In this document: positions 32,616-41,900 of the stretch, in pieces
Layout of the letters: every line of letters begins with the position of its first letter
Numbering within the stretch: the first letter of the stretch is position 1
Notes under the pieces: model-generated
The model's input: the letters and a program-made list of their open reading frames with translations, nothing else
Told to the model about the DNA's origin: nothing
Databases searched by the model: none
Position numbers and translations under genes: made by a program
Assembly (NCBI GenBank): GCA_018883325.1
Contig: VEQH01000026.1
Coordinates: 1 to 46,818, forward strand
DNA: 46,818 nucleotides
Direction: 5' to 3'
Origin: Flavobacteriales bacterium
GTDB lineage: Bacteria; Bacteroidota; Bacteroidia; Flavobacteriales_D; Crocinitomicaceae

Positions 32616-33845
32616 TTATTTCATTTTTGCTTTCAAACCATTGTCAAGTGCATCTAAAAATTCTTCGGTGTAAACATAGTGTTCGCCATGGTTTACTTTG
32701 TTTCCGTGAACACAAACCGCTAAATCTTTAGTCATAATTCCTGATTCAACTGTTTCGATACATACTTGCTCCAATGTGTTGCAGAAGTCGATTAATTCTT
32801 GGTTGTTGTCTAATTTTCCTCTGAATGCCAAACCTCTTGTCCAAGCGAAAATTGAAGCGATTGGGTTGGTAGAAGTTTTCTTTCCAGCCTGGTGATCTCT
32901 GTAGTGGCGAGTAACCGTTCCGTGTGCTGCCTCAGCTTCCATGATTTCTCCATCCGGTGTGATTAAAACAGATGTCATTAATCCTAAAGAACCAAAACCT
33001 TGAGCAACTGTATCTGACTGAACGTCGCCGTCGTAGTTTTTACAAGCCCAAACAAAATTTCCGTTCCATTTCAATGCAGAAGCAACCATATCGTCGATTA
33101 AACGGTGTTCGTAAACGATTCCAGCAGCTTCAAATTTTGCTTTGAATTCAGCTTGGTAAATTTCTTCGAAAATATCTTTGAAACGACCATCGTATTTTTT
33201 CAAAATGGTATTTTTTGTAGATAAATACAAAGGCCATTTTTTAGAAAGCGCCATGTTGAAACAGCTGTAAGCAAAACCACGAATTGATTCGTCTGTGTTG
33301 TACATTGCCATTCCTACTCCGTCACCTTTGAAATTATAAACTTCAAATGTTTGTGTTTCACCACCATCTTCCGGTGTGAAAGTCATGGTTAATTTTCCTT
33401 TTCCTTTGAAAACTGCATCTGTAGCGCGGTATTGATCTCCAAAAGCGTGACGACCAACAATGATAGGTGCAGTCCAGTTTGTTACCAAACGCGGTACGTT
33501 TTGCATAACGATTGGCTCGCGGAAAACTGTACCGTCCAAAATGTTACGAATAGTTCCGTTTGGAGATTTCCACATTGATTTCAAGTTGAATTCTTTTACA
33601 CGTTGTTCGTCTGGTGTAATTGTTGCACACTTGATTCCTACTTTATATTGTTTGATAGCTTCAGCAGCATCAATCGTAATCTGGTCATTGGTTTCATCTC
33701 GTTTTTCGATACCTAAATCGTAATATTTGATATCCAAATCAAGGTAAGGTAAAATTAATTTGTCTTTGATGAATTTCCAAATGATGCGCGTCATTTCATC
33801 GCCATCTAATTCTACTACAGGGTTTACAACTTTTATTTTTAACAT
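32616..33845 (-). CDS. icd: NADP-dependent isocitrate dehydrogenase (eukaryote-like type)
   Basis: 409 aa, the usual size of the homodimeric eukaryote-like (IDH1/IDH2) class. Motifs in order: [55 protein letters not shown] (substrate-binding Ser/Asn and Arg), [25 protein letters not shown] and [23 protein letters not shown] (metal-binding Asp), then [15 protein letters not shown] for NADP specificity. It oxidises isocitrate to 2-oxoglutarate with NADP in the TCA cycle. It stands alone with its own promoter and a terminator-like hairpin downstream. Confidence 0.96.
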   Translation of the reverse strand: MLKIKVVNPVVELDGDEMTRIIWKFIKDKLILPYLDLDIKYYDLGIEKRDETNDQITIDAAEAIKQYKVGIKCATITPDEQRVKEFNLKSMWKSPNGTIRNILDGTVFREPIVMQNVPRLVTNWTAPIIVGRHAFGDQYRATDAVFKGKGKLTMTFTPEDGGETQTFEVYNFKGDGVGMAMYNTDESIRGFAYSCFNMALSKKWPLYLSTKNTILKKYDGRFKDIFEEIYQAEFKAKFEAAGIVYEHRLIDDMVASALKWNGNFVWACKNYDGDVQSDTVAQGFGSLGLMTSVLITPDGEIMEAEAAHGTVTRHYRDHQAGKKTSTNPIASIFAWTRGLAFRGKLDNNQELIDFCNTLEQVCIETVESGIMTKDLAVCVHGNKVNHGEHYVYTEEFLDALDNGLKAKMK

Positions 33846-34153
33846 AGGAATTTTTTATGGGTGCAAATGTAGAATTTTTTTCAGTTATAAACAGGAAAGA
33901 ACTTGAAAAAGCAAGCATTTCATTTTTCACTGATTTCGACATTACTTAGAGCTTTGAGTACCTTACTAAAATGAGTTTTAAAACGCTTTTAGCAAAACAT
34001 AAAAAAACCATTAAACATGTATAAAAAAGTTTAATTTATTTAGTGAAAAACATAAACTTAAGCGATTGGTTTTTACTTATTTTAGCTATCGATTTTAAAG
34101 AAAAATCATAAAAATTTCCAATTAATTACAAAACCTTAAAATTCTAGAATTGC
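33846..34153. other. 308-bp divergent intergenic region
   Basis: Apart from the icd -7 box this AT-rich gap between icd and the next plus-strand gene shows no open frame and no strong hairpin. A promoter for the gene at 34154 is expected here but none matches the consensus well. Confidence 0.4.
33864..33871 (-). promoter_or_regulatory. -7 box of the icd promoter
   Basis: Minus strand TACATTTG, a full match to TAnnTTTG, ending 18 bases before the icd ATG, which gives a leader of about 12 nt. The -33 region is weak (TGTTTA). Confidence 0.55.
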
Positions 34154-35236
34154 ATGAAAAAGCAGTATATTTTATCTATTTTTTTGTTGTTCGGTTTGAT
34201 ACCGTTTCAACCTTTTGCACAAGTTGGTGATGAAGAAGATTTCAGTGAATATGAGCAATATTCTACGGATGAGAAAATTAAACGTTATTGCACTCCAAAA
34301 GTAGTCGGTTTGACCCCAGCGAGACTTGTTTCAATAGGTTATGATTTTGCTTTGGGGCACAGTGTCAATTCAAGTGCGATTGGCGCAATTCCTGCTCAAG
34401 AAGGAAAGGTGAAAAATTATAACGGAATGGCTCTAGGTGTTAATATTCCTATTTTGTCAAACAATAAAATTTTGATCAATGTTGGAGGAAATTATGTTGA
34501 ATCAAATTACTCCTACGGAAGCGATTCACTCTACAATCCATTATTAACAGCAACAAGTCGTGGATTGAAAGCATTACAACTTAACACAACAATCTTCAAA
34601 CCATTGAATGAGAAAAATTACGTGCTTGGTTTTGTTCAAGGTGATTACAGTGGAGATTATTCATTAAAAAATATGCAATCACTTTCATTTACAAAATTGA
34701 CTTGGGTTGCTGTTTTTGGTTGGAAATTTCACGAACGCTATCAGCTTGGATTTGGAGCAACACAAACATATAGAGCAGGAGGGAAGAGTTTTCTTCCAGT
34801 TGTAATGTATAATTACACAGCTAAAAATGAAAAATGGGGAATTGAAGCATTATTGCCTGCCCGTGGACATTTTCGCTATGGATTTAGTAAGCGAACATTG
34901 TTGCTTGCGGGATTTGAAATCGTTGGTTCAAGCTATCATTTATCAAATGAAGATCAACTTTTCCCAGCAAATTCAGCTCCAGGAATGATTGCTGATTACG
35001 ACAACAAAACGATTGAATTACGTCGTTCGGAAATCCGCCCACGTTTAGATTTTCAGCAAGCAATTACAGATTTTATCTGGTTTGGTTTTCAAGCAGGATA
35101 CATTGTAAACTACAGTTTTAATGTGGATAGTGGAAATTTCTATCGTGGATTTGGAAGCAGTAGACCGTTTGTGATGGAAAATAGTGTTACAAGTGCACCT
35201 TACTTTCAAGTTAGTATAAACCTTGTAAGTCCCTGA
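34154..35236 (+). CDS. Predicted outer-membrane beta-barrel protein
   Basis: 360 aa. The signal peptide is MKKQYILSIFLLFGLIPFQPFAQ. After an acidic linker (DEEDFSEYEQYSTDEK) the rest alternates short amphipathic strands and turns, as in Bacteroidota outer-membrane barrels: LVSIGYDFALGHS, ILINVGGNYVESNYSYG, LGFVQGDYSGDYS and FWFGFQAGYIVNYSF-like strands. The last residues (YFQVSINLVSP) have the pattern of a closing beta strand. I would place it near DUF6268, with low certainty. Single gene between two other transcription units, closed by a bidirectional terminator. Confidence 0.75.
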   Translation: MKKQYILSIFLLFGLIPFQPFAQVGDEEDFSEYEQYSTDEKIKRYCTPKVVGLTPARLVSIGYDFALGHSVNSSAIGAIPAQEGKVKNYNGMALGVNIPILSNNKILINVGGNYVESNYSYGSDSLYNPLLTATSRGLKALQLNTTIFKPLNEKNYVLGFVQGDYSGDYSLKNMQSLSFTKLTWVAVFGWKFHERYQLGFGATQTYRAGGKSFLPVVMYNYTAKNEKWGIEALLPARGHFRYGFSKRTLLLAGFEIVGSSYHLSNEDQLFPANSAPGMIADYDNKTIELRRSEIRPRLDFQQAITDFIWFGFQAGYIVNYSFNVDSGNFYRGFGSSRPFVMENSVTSAPYFQVSINLVSP

Positions 35237-35254
35237 TTATAATTTATTTGTAAA

Positions 35255-35298
35255 TAAAAAAAACGCTTCCAAATTATTCTGGAAGCGTTTTTCGTTTT
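35255..35298. terminator. Bidirectional terminator between convergent genes
   Basis: AAACGCTTCCA (35261-35271) pairs perfectly with TGGAAGCGTTT (35280-35290), with T-runs on both strands. It serves the plus-strand gene ending at 35236 and the minus-strand gene ending at 35324. Confidence 0.88.
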
Positions 35299-35323
35299 GT
35301 CGAATTATTAACCTACGTTTTTT

Positions 35324-35797
35324 TTAATCTTTTGAAAGCCTTTTCCAAGTATCAGTTCTTCCAATTGCAGAAACACCGATATAACCTCTGACTTCAATTG
35401 TGTTGTTATCTTTTAATTTGATTACACAACTGTAAGTGCTTCCATTTTCTGGGTCATAGATAGTGCCATTTTCCCACGTTTTTTTTCCCACGTATTCAAA
35501 GTCTTTCAAGATTTTATAGCCCAACAATGGTGTGCTGTGCATTTTTGAATCTGGGTTATTTTTGTCCACTTTTTTGGACCCATCATCGTAAGTTGGGAAT
35601 TTTAACCAAACGATTTTTCCGTAGTACTTTGTTCCAACTTTTGTGATTTTAACTTTTGCTTTCCCGTGGCTTGGCTCCCAAACACCAATCAATTTATCTC
35701 CTTCTGTTTCATTCATTACAGAATAGGTAAATGCTGTTGTAAAAAACAAAGCCATTAATGCAAATGACCAAACTAAAATTTTGCGTGAATTTTTCAT
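35324..35797 (-). CDS. DUF2147 family exported protein
   Basis: 157 aa. An N-terminal hydrophobic segment (ILVWSFALMALFFTTAFTYS) acts as signal or anchor. The DUF2147 pattern follows: LIGVWEPSHGKAKVKITKVG, YYGKIVWLKFP, LLGYKILKDFEYVGKKTWENG, TIYDPENGSTYSCVIKLKDN and VRGYIGVSAIGRTDTWKR. The family is a small periplasmic beta-barrel of unknown function, common in Bacteroidota and Proteobacteria. The gene shares a bidirectional terminator with the convergent outer-membrane gene. Confidence 0.88.
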   Translation of the reverse strand: MKNSRKILVWSFALMALFFTTAFTYSVMNETEGDKLIGVWEPSHGKAKVKITKVGTKYYGKIVWLKFPTYDDGSKKVDKNNPDSKMHSTPLLGYKILKDFEYVGKKTWENGTIYDPENGSTYSCVIKLKDNNTIEVRGYIGVSAIGRTDTWKRLSKD

Positions 35798-35845
35798 TTT
35801 CTATGTTTTAAATTTAAAGGTTAACTGTTTTAAAATCTTGATTTA

Positions 35846-36352
35846 TTATTTACTATCAGGAATCATAATATCCATTTTAATAGTTCCTTTTAGTTTTATA
35901 TTATCAAAACTATCTTCCTTCGTAATTCCTGTAACTTCAAAATAGAAATTATCAATATCCTTAAACCCTTCTATTTCCGCTTCCTTTAATCCTTTAATCA
36001 CCAACTTTTTAGGATTTCCTTTAATTTTAGTGGTAGCAACTTCTTTTGTTTCTGTTTTATCCGTCATTACAGAAAAGACAAGGTTTTCAAACACGCCTAA
36101 TCCGCCTTCTGCGTCCGTTTCCAATGTAATTTCATTCATTTTCATACTGAAAATTTCATCGCGTGTAATTCCAAAATCTTCAGGTTTGAAACGGATAGTT
36201 GTCATTCCTTCACCAACTCCATCTTTGAAAAATGGACCTTCTAAGGTTATTTCAAACGCGACAGGACCATAAACTTTAGGTTCGTAATTTGTACAACCGA
36301 ATAATAGCATAATTGCTAGTAAGGGGACAGTTAAAATCTTGATTTTCTTCAT
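35846..36352 (-). CDS. Predicted lipoprotein of unknown function
   Basis: 168 aa. Lipobox MLLFGC gives Cys20. The mature part has an Ig-like or beta-sandwich look (AFEITLEGPFFKDGVGEGMT, NLVFSVMTDKTETKEVATTK, IDNFYFEVTGITKED, LKGTIKMDIMIP). No domain was recognised. It lies 48 bases upstream of the DUF2147 gene on the same strand, so the two may be co-transcribed. Confidence 0.7.
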   Translation of the reverse strand: MKKIKILTVPLLAIMLLFGCTNYEPKVYGPVAFEITLEGPFFKDGVGEGMTTIRFKPEDFGITRDEIFSMKMNEITLETDAEGGLGVFENLVFSVMTDKTETKEVATTKIKGNPKKLVIKGLKEAEIEGFKDIDNFYFEVTGITKEDSFDNIKLKGTIKMDIMIPDSK

Positions 36353-36436
36353 GTTTTTCGTTTTGATTCAACGCAAACATACGAAATAGAAGTAGAGAAA
36401 TTTTATTAAATCTTATTATGAAAAACACTATAAAAT

Positions 36437-37537
36437 TTAATGCTTTAGGCTGTTTTTCAAAAGCTTTTCAACCGCTTCAACAACCTGATTTTTATTGAAT
36501 TTTTGAATAGTCTTTTTTATAATTTCATTGTTGAAATCGACTTTTTCAGCAAGTACCAATTTCATTTTTTCAGCTAAGTCGATTTCGTTTTTAGATTTGA
36601 ATAAAAGTCCTGCATTTCCAAAATCTAATAATTCACTTGTGCCACCAGCATTGCTTCCAATAACAGGTGTTCCTTGCGCCATAGATTCGATAGTGACCAT
36701 TCCAAAAGTTTCAGAATCGGAAGTCATGAGCGTCCAATCAAAAGCATTAAAAACTTCCATTGGATTTTTTTGAAAGGGTAGAAAGATGATTTTTTGTTCT
36801 AATTGATTGTTTACAATGAACGTTTTAATTTCTTTTAAATAATCACTTGGCGAATCGGGAGTTTCTTCACCTACAATTACAAGTTTGAAATCATAATCTT
36901 TTAATAGTTGTGTTGCTTTCAGTGCATATAATTGCCCTTTTTTAGGATCTATTCTTCCAACAATTCCAAATAAAAAATCATTTTCAGGAAGCTTAAGTAA
37001 TTTTCGGGATTCAATTTTACTAGTTTGAACAATTGAATTAAAATCTAAACCTGATGGAATTACATTTATTTTGTGATTTGGAACTTTCGTGTTTTCCAGC
37101 ACTTGTTTTTTCAAATATTTCAAGGGACAATTCCAAGTGGAAAAATAAGAATAACGTAAGGTTCTGAAAAACTGTTTTTTGGGTGCGCCAAATTCCATTT
37201 CCATAAAAAAATGAACTTTTATTTTACGTCCTGATAAAAAGGAAACAGACGCAGCAATGCTCATATCAAAAGTTGCCCTGAAAATTAAGTGTTCAATGTT
37301 GTCTGTTTTCAGTAAGCGCAGTAATTGAGCAGCGTTGATTAAATCGTAGTGGTTTTTATGTTTTTGAATAATAACGCATGGAATTTGTGCTTGAACGGCC
37401 GCTTTGTGTAGAGGTGAGTTTTCGAGGCAATACACGCTAACGAAGTGTCCTCGTTCCTGCATCCAAATCGCATTTTTAAGTTGATTCATTTCTAAACCTC
37501 CCCAGCCATTTGTTCCACATAAATAAGCTATTCGCAC
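36437..37537 (-). CDS. Glycosyltransferase family 4 (GT-B)
   Basis: 366 aa from a GTG start at 37537, chosen because MRIAYLCGTNGWGGLEMNQ (with GTG as Met) is the typical GT4 opening and no ATG lies nearby. The acceptor-binding N-half is followed by the donor half: FGIVGRIDPKKGQLYALKA, FKLVIVGEE, IIFLPFQKNP and SDSETFGMVTIESMAQG, which includes the retaining E-x7-E motif, then PVIGSNAGGTSELL. It transfers a sugar from a nucleotide donor, probably in envelope polysaccharide or glycolipid synthesis; donor and acceptor are unknown. It is isolated from other glycan genes here and is divergent from a small membrane protein gene 52 bases away. Confidence 0.88.
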   Translation of the reverse strand: MRIAYLCGTNGWGGLEMNQLKNAIWMQERGHFVSVYCLENSPLHKAAVQAQIPCVIIQKHKNHYDLINAAQLLRLLKTDNIEHLIFRATFDMSIAASVSFLSGRKIKVHFFMEMEFGAPKKQFFRTLRYSYFSTWNCPLKYLKKQVLENTKVPNHKINVIPSGLDFNSIVQTSKIESRKLLKLPENDFLFGIVGRIDPKKGQLYALKATQLLKDYDFKLVIVGEETPDSPSDYLKEIKTFIVNNQLEQKIIFLPFQKNPMEVFNAFDWTLMTSDSETFGMVTIESMAQGTPVIGSNAGGTSELLDFGNAGLLFKSKNEIDLAEKMKLVLAEKVDFNNEIIKKTIQKFNKNQVVEAVEKLLKNSLKH

Positions 37538-37589
37538 AACCTTTATATTTTAAAGAGATGAAATTATTGAAATCTAGTAATTTTGCGAC

Positions 37590-37910
37590 ATGTTTAAAAA
37601 ACCAATTGTCATTTTTTTTCTTGGTGTGATTTTAATTGCAGCACCCTTGTTTTTGTTCCCTATCAATTTATTTAATGGTGCAATTGTTTATGAAAACGGT
37701 GCTCAAAAAATAGTTCAAGATGCTCCTTTAAGCTTGTCTTATTTTGTAGGATTAGGTTACAAGGAACAAGATATGATTGGAATTAGCAATTACTACCTCA
37801 AACAAGAAGGTTATATTTTAGCCTTTTGTTTGATAATTGGATTTCCAGCATTATTGGCTTATCGCTTGAAAATAAAGTTCGAAGAAGACGATAAGAAAAA
37901 ACGAAAGTAA
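37590..37910 (+). CDS. Small membrane protein with two transmembrane helices
   Basis: 106 aa. Helix 1 is near residues 6-24 (IVIFFLGVILIAAPLFLF), helix 2 near 74-92 (YILAFCLIIGFPALLAYRL), with about 50 extracytoplasmic residues between and a charged C-terminal tail (FEEDDKKKRK). No family was recognised. It stops three bases before the convergent SDR gene's end. Confidence 0.65.
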   Translation: MFKKPIVIFFLGVILIAAPLFLFPINLFNGAIVYENGAQKIVQDAPLSLSYFVGLGYKEQDMIGISNYYLKQEGYILAFCLIIGFPALLAYRLKIKFEEDDKKKRK

Positions 37911-37913
37911 CTT

Positions 37914-38702
37914 TTAAAGAGACTTTGTTCTTCCACCATCAACAGGAACATTGATACCATTTATATAAGATGCTTCTGGGCTTGCTAAAAAAGCAATCGC
38001 AGCTGCAACTTCTTCAGGTTCTGCAATGCGTTTCATTGGAGATTCTCCAGCCATTTCTTCAAAAATTTCTGAAACAGATTCCCCTGTTTTTGCTGCCTTT
38101 GCTTCAGCGATTCCTTGCAAACGAATCGTATTGGTTGCTCCAGGAAGCACATTATTTACTGTAATACCATACTGCCCAAGTTCACCCGCTAAGGTTTTGC
38201 TCCAACTTGCCACTGCACCACGAATTGTGTTTGATACACCAAGATTTGGCAAAGGTTGTTTTACAGAAGTTGAAATAACGTTTACAATTCTTCCATAACC
38301 CGATTCAATCATTCCTGGGTAAATTGCTTGAACTAAAATGTGGTTGCAAATTAAATGTTGGTTGAAAGTATTTAAAAACTCATCTATCGTAGCTTCAATG
38401 ATTGGTCCTCCCTTTGGTCCCCCCGTATTGTTGATGAGAATATTGATTTTATTTCCAGCTTTAATGAACTCAGTAATAATTTCTTTTAAATCATTTGGTT
38501 TTGAAAAATCGGCTACTAAATAAGCATGTTTTTGACCTAAATTTTTATCTAGTTTTTCAATCACTTCTTTAAGTTTTTCTTCATTGCGAGCAACGAGCAC
38601 CACATTCGCTCCCATATTTGCAAGTTTAATAGCCGTAGCCATTCCAATTCCTTGAGTACTTCCGCAAACAAGTGCTGTTTTATTGATTAAATTATTGGTC
38701 AT
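37914..38702 (-). CDS. SDR-family oxidoreductase with atypical active site
   Basis: 262 aa. The Rossmann motif is CGSTQGIGMATAIKLANMGA, and ILINNTGGP replaces the usual NNAG. The C-terminal PEEVAAAIAFLASPEASYINGINVPVDGG matches FabG-like SDRs. The catalytic Tyr-x3-Lys is missing: after the Ser in NVISTSVKQPLPNLGV the sequence reads SNTIRGAVASW, with no Tyr and with Arg in place of Lys. Similar sequences are known in a FabG-like (BKR_like) SDR branch, so this is a family trait rather than a mutation. The substrate is unknown, and the usual label 3-oxoacyl-ACP reductase should be used with care. Confidence 0.82.
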   Translation of the reverse strand: MTNNLINKTALVCGSTQGIGMATAIKLANMGANVVLVARNEEKLKEVIEKLDKNLGQKHAYLVADFSKPNDLKEIITEFIKAGNKINILINNTGGPKGGPIIEATIDEFLNTFNQHLICNHILVQAIYPGMIESGYGRIVNVISTSVKQPLPNLGVSNTIRGAVASWSKTLAGELGQYGITVNNVLPGATNTIRLQGIAEAKAAKTGESVSEIFEEMAGESPMKRIAEPEEVAAAIAFLASPEASYINGINVPVDGGRTKSL

Positions 38703-38761
38703 TAGATTTGTTCTATTTAAATTTTTAAATCACTGTAGTGAAATTCAAGTTGTAAATTTCG

Positions 38762-38769
38762 TATTTTTG
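38762..38769 (+). promoter_or_regulatory. Possible -7 box for the 2535-aa gene
   Basis: TATTTTTG matches TAnnTTTG, but no clear -33 box is at the right distance. It would give a leader of about 140 nt containing the inverted repeat at 38864-38884. Confidence 0.35.
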
Positions 38770-38863
38770 ACCCGATTAACTAACAAATCAAAGTTTGATT
38801 TTTACAAAAAAACATATTCTCTCCACATTAAGTAAATCAAACTTCCACTTTAAGGTATTATTA

Positions 38864-38884
38864 GTCAACTTTTTAATAGTTGAC
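38864..38884. repeat. Perfect inverted repeat upstream of the 2535-aa gene
   Basis: GTCAACT-tttta at-AGTTGAC, 7-bp arms and 7-base loop, 34 bases before the ATG. It could be an operator or a leader hairpin. Confidence 0.45.
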
Positions 38885-38918
38885 GAAAATATAAAATAGA
38901 TAATTTAAATTAATAATT

Positions 38919-41900
38919 ATGAATGTAACAACAACCCTAAGTAAGGTTATGAAAAGTTGCCACGTCAATTTTTCTGGTTGGAAAGGAAAGAGATTTTCTG
39001 CTTTTCTTTTCATGGCGCTGACAGTCGTTTTTTCGTCTTCGAAAATCTATGGTCAGACTTTAGCCAATTATACGTTTTCATCCAATACAACTGGTTCATT
39101 GCAAGACATGACAGGAGCAACAGTATTGTTGACTGGAAACAACGATGATGCTGCATCTTCAGTAATTCCAATCGGTTTTGATTTTTATTTTATGGGTACA
39201 AAATATACGCATATAAGTGCAAATTCAAACGGACAAGCAAGATTACACACAAGTGCAACAGCAACAGCAATTGGAAGTTCTAATGTCTCTAGTTTTTCAT
39301 CAGGAAATGCAACATTTGCGCTTTTCTCAGGAGATAATGAGTTGAATGGAGGCATGAGTGCAATTGTGCTTGGTTCAGCTCCAAATAGAAAATTTGTATT
39401 GGAATGGAATCAATTTTATGTGTTTTATACTAATATTTCCAATTCTGGAAATATGCAATTGGTTCTAAATGAATCTTCAGGGGTTGTAGAGTATGTTTAC
39501 GGAAATATTATTAACTCCTCATCTTCAAATCAAACAAGATCTATTTTTATCTCTTCAAGTAATACGGCTACAACAGCAGGCTCTGTAACAATTGGAGCAA
39601 CACCGTCATTTACTTTGGGAACAACACCTGTTTCAAACACGATTGCTGCATCTCTGCCAATCGCAAATATTGCAGGAACGGTAAATGGAAATTTAAGAAC
39701 ATTTATTTGGGCACCTAATTTAAACCCAACACCTGCAGCTCCAATTAACTTAACCATTTCAGGAATAACAACTTCAACACTTACTCCTAATTGGACTGAT
39801 AATTCAACAAACGAAAGCTTTTTTATAGTTACAAGAGCAATCGACCCAGGTTTCACTATAGGTGTTAGTACAACTATTGTTTCGTCAACAACAGTTGCAA
39901 CAACAGGAGATTTATATACACTTCCTCAAACAGGTTTACAAGCCGCAACAACATATTACTATAGAATACAAGCTGCAAACGAGGGTTTTATTCCTAGCGC
40001 TACAATATCTGGAAACGAAACAACCTTGCCAGGTAACACCTATTTTTGGGTTGGAGGGGCAACAGGAACATGGAATACGCCTGCAAACTGGAATACTCAA
40101 GTAGATGGCAATGGTGCTTCGAGAACTTCACCAGAAACAACTGATGCTTTAATCGTTGATGGAGCTGGTTCTTTACCAGGCGGACCTGTATTAATTAGTA
40201 TTGATGCAGCAAGTTACACAATAGGTCAACTTTTGGTAACAAATAATACTTCTTTGACTTTACAATCGGCAACAACAGCTACTAGAACAATAACTGTAAG
40301 TGGTGGTAATGGTGATGATTTATTAGTTGATCAAGGAAGTTCACTAATAATGAATAATACAACACAAGCAGCAGCAATTGCTTTTACAGGTTCTAACATT
40401 ACAGGTTTAATTGAAGGTACTTTAACTTTTGGAGGAAGTACTTCCAATGTTTTAACAACGACAGGAGGTACTAATACGTTAGTAACAATTGGAGCTTCTG
40501 GAATTGTAAATTTAGGCGCAGCAGGAAACACACTAGTTGGATCTGTGGCTACATTAAATTTTTCAAATGGTTCAATTTGTAATTCAACTGGTGCAACAAC
40601 CGGTGCTCCTCCAGTACCATTGGCAACTTGGGGAACAACATCAAATTTGAATATTTCTGGTTTGACAAGTTCAACAACAACCGCTACAAATAATGTTCAG
40701 TCATTTGGTAACGTGACTTATAATTGTCCTTTATCTACAGCAACGATGAGTTTTTGGGGGTCATCAACAACGGCTGTTGTAAAAGGTAATTTAACAATTC
40801 AAGCTACAAATACAGGAAAATTTAGAGCAACTACAAGTGGAGCTGTTACAGTAAATGGAAACCTAATAATCAATAATGGAACCTTTGAAGTTGGAAGTAC
40901 AACAGGAACAGTTAATGTTGCTGGTAATGTAACTTTAAATGGTGGAACTTTAGATATCGCTTTTGGTGGTGCTTCAACTTTAAAAGTAGCAGGAAACTTT
41001 ACCCAAACAGGAGGAACATTAACTCAATCAAACGTAGCAGGTAATTTGGAGTTCAACGGAGTTTCACCTCAAACATTTACACCAACTACTACAACAGGAA
41101 ATATTGGTGTAAGGCTGAACAATACAACAGGTGTGAACTTGTCTGGAAACATTAATTTGAACAGATTAACAGTTTCAGAAGGAAGTTTAAGTGGAATAGG
41201 TGTTATAACATACAATTCAACTACATCTTCTTTGGTTTATAACAGTACAACATCTAACCAAACGATTAATAACAACGAATTTCCATCGACTAACGGACCT
41301 GTTTCTTTAACTATTAATAATACATCTTCAGGTTCACTTGTAACATTGCCATTCCCAAGATCACTTGCAGGAACAACAGGTGTGTTGACGTTAACAGCAG
41401 GAATTTTAAATAATTCAGGAAATACTTTAACAATCACAAACACTGCGGCGAATGCAGTTGTTGGTGGTTCAGCGACAAGTTATGTGCGTGGTTCAATTGA
41501 AAGAACATTACCTGCCAATTTAGTTTCTGGTTCAACGTATGTTTTCCCAATTGGGAAAGCAAGTTACAATCCTATGGATTTAATAAACCCTACATCATCA
41601 GGTGTGGTAGTTATTAACGCTGAAGTTTTTGATGCAGTAACTGGAGGAACTCCTTCCGCATTGTTTTCTGCATTAAATACAGATAGATATTGGGCAACAT
41701 CATTTACTTCTGGTCAATCTAATTTTGCAGCAACAGCTAGTACAGCAATTCGTTTAAATGACGCTCCTGGAACAGCAGATGGAATTGCAGGAAGTGCAAC
41801 ATTAAACGGCGTTTATGATATAGTTGGTGGCGTTTCAATTACTGCAACATCGACATCTTTAACAACATCGGCACCATTAGCTTCAATTCCTGCATTTATG

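Noticed and set aside
39530..41443. Minus-strand frames inside the 2535-aa gene (39530-39856, 40331-40531, 41237-41443)
   Set aside because: Antisense shadows of Thr/Ser/Asn-rich coding sequence, without start signals or homology.
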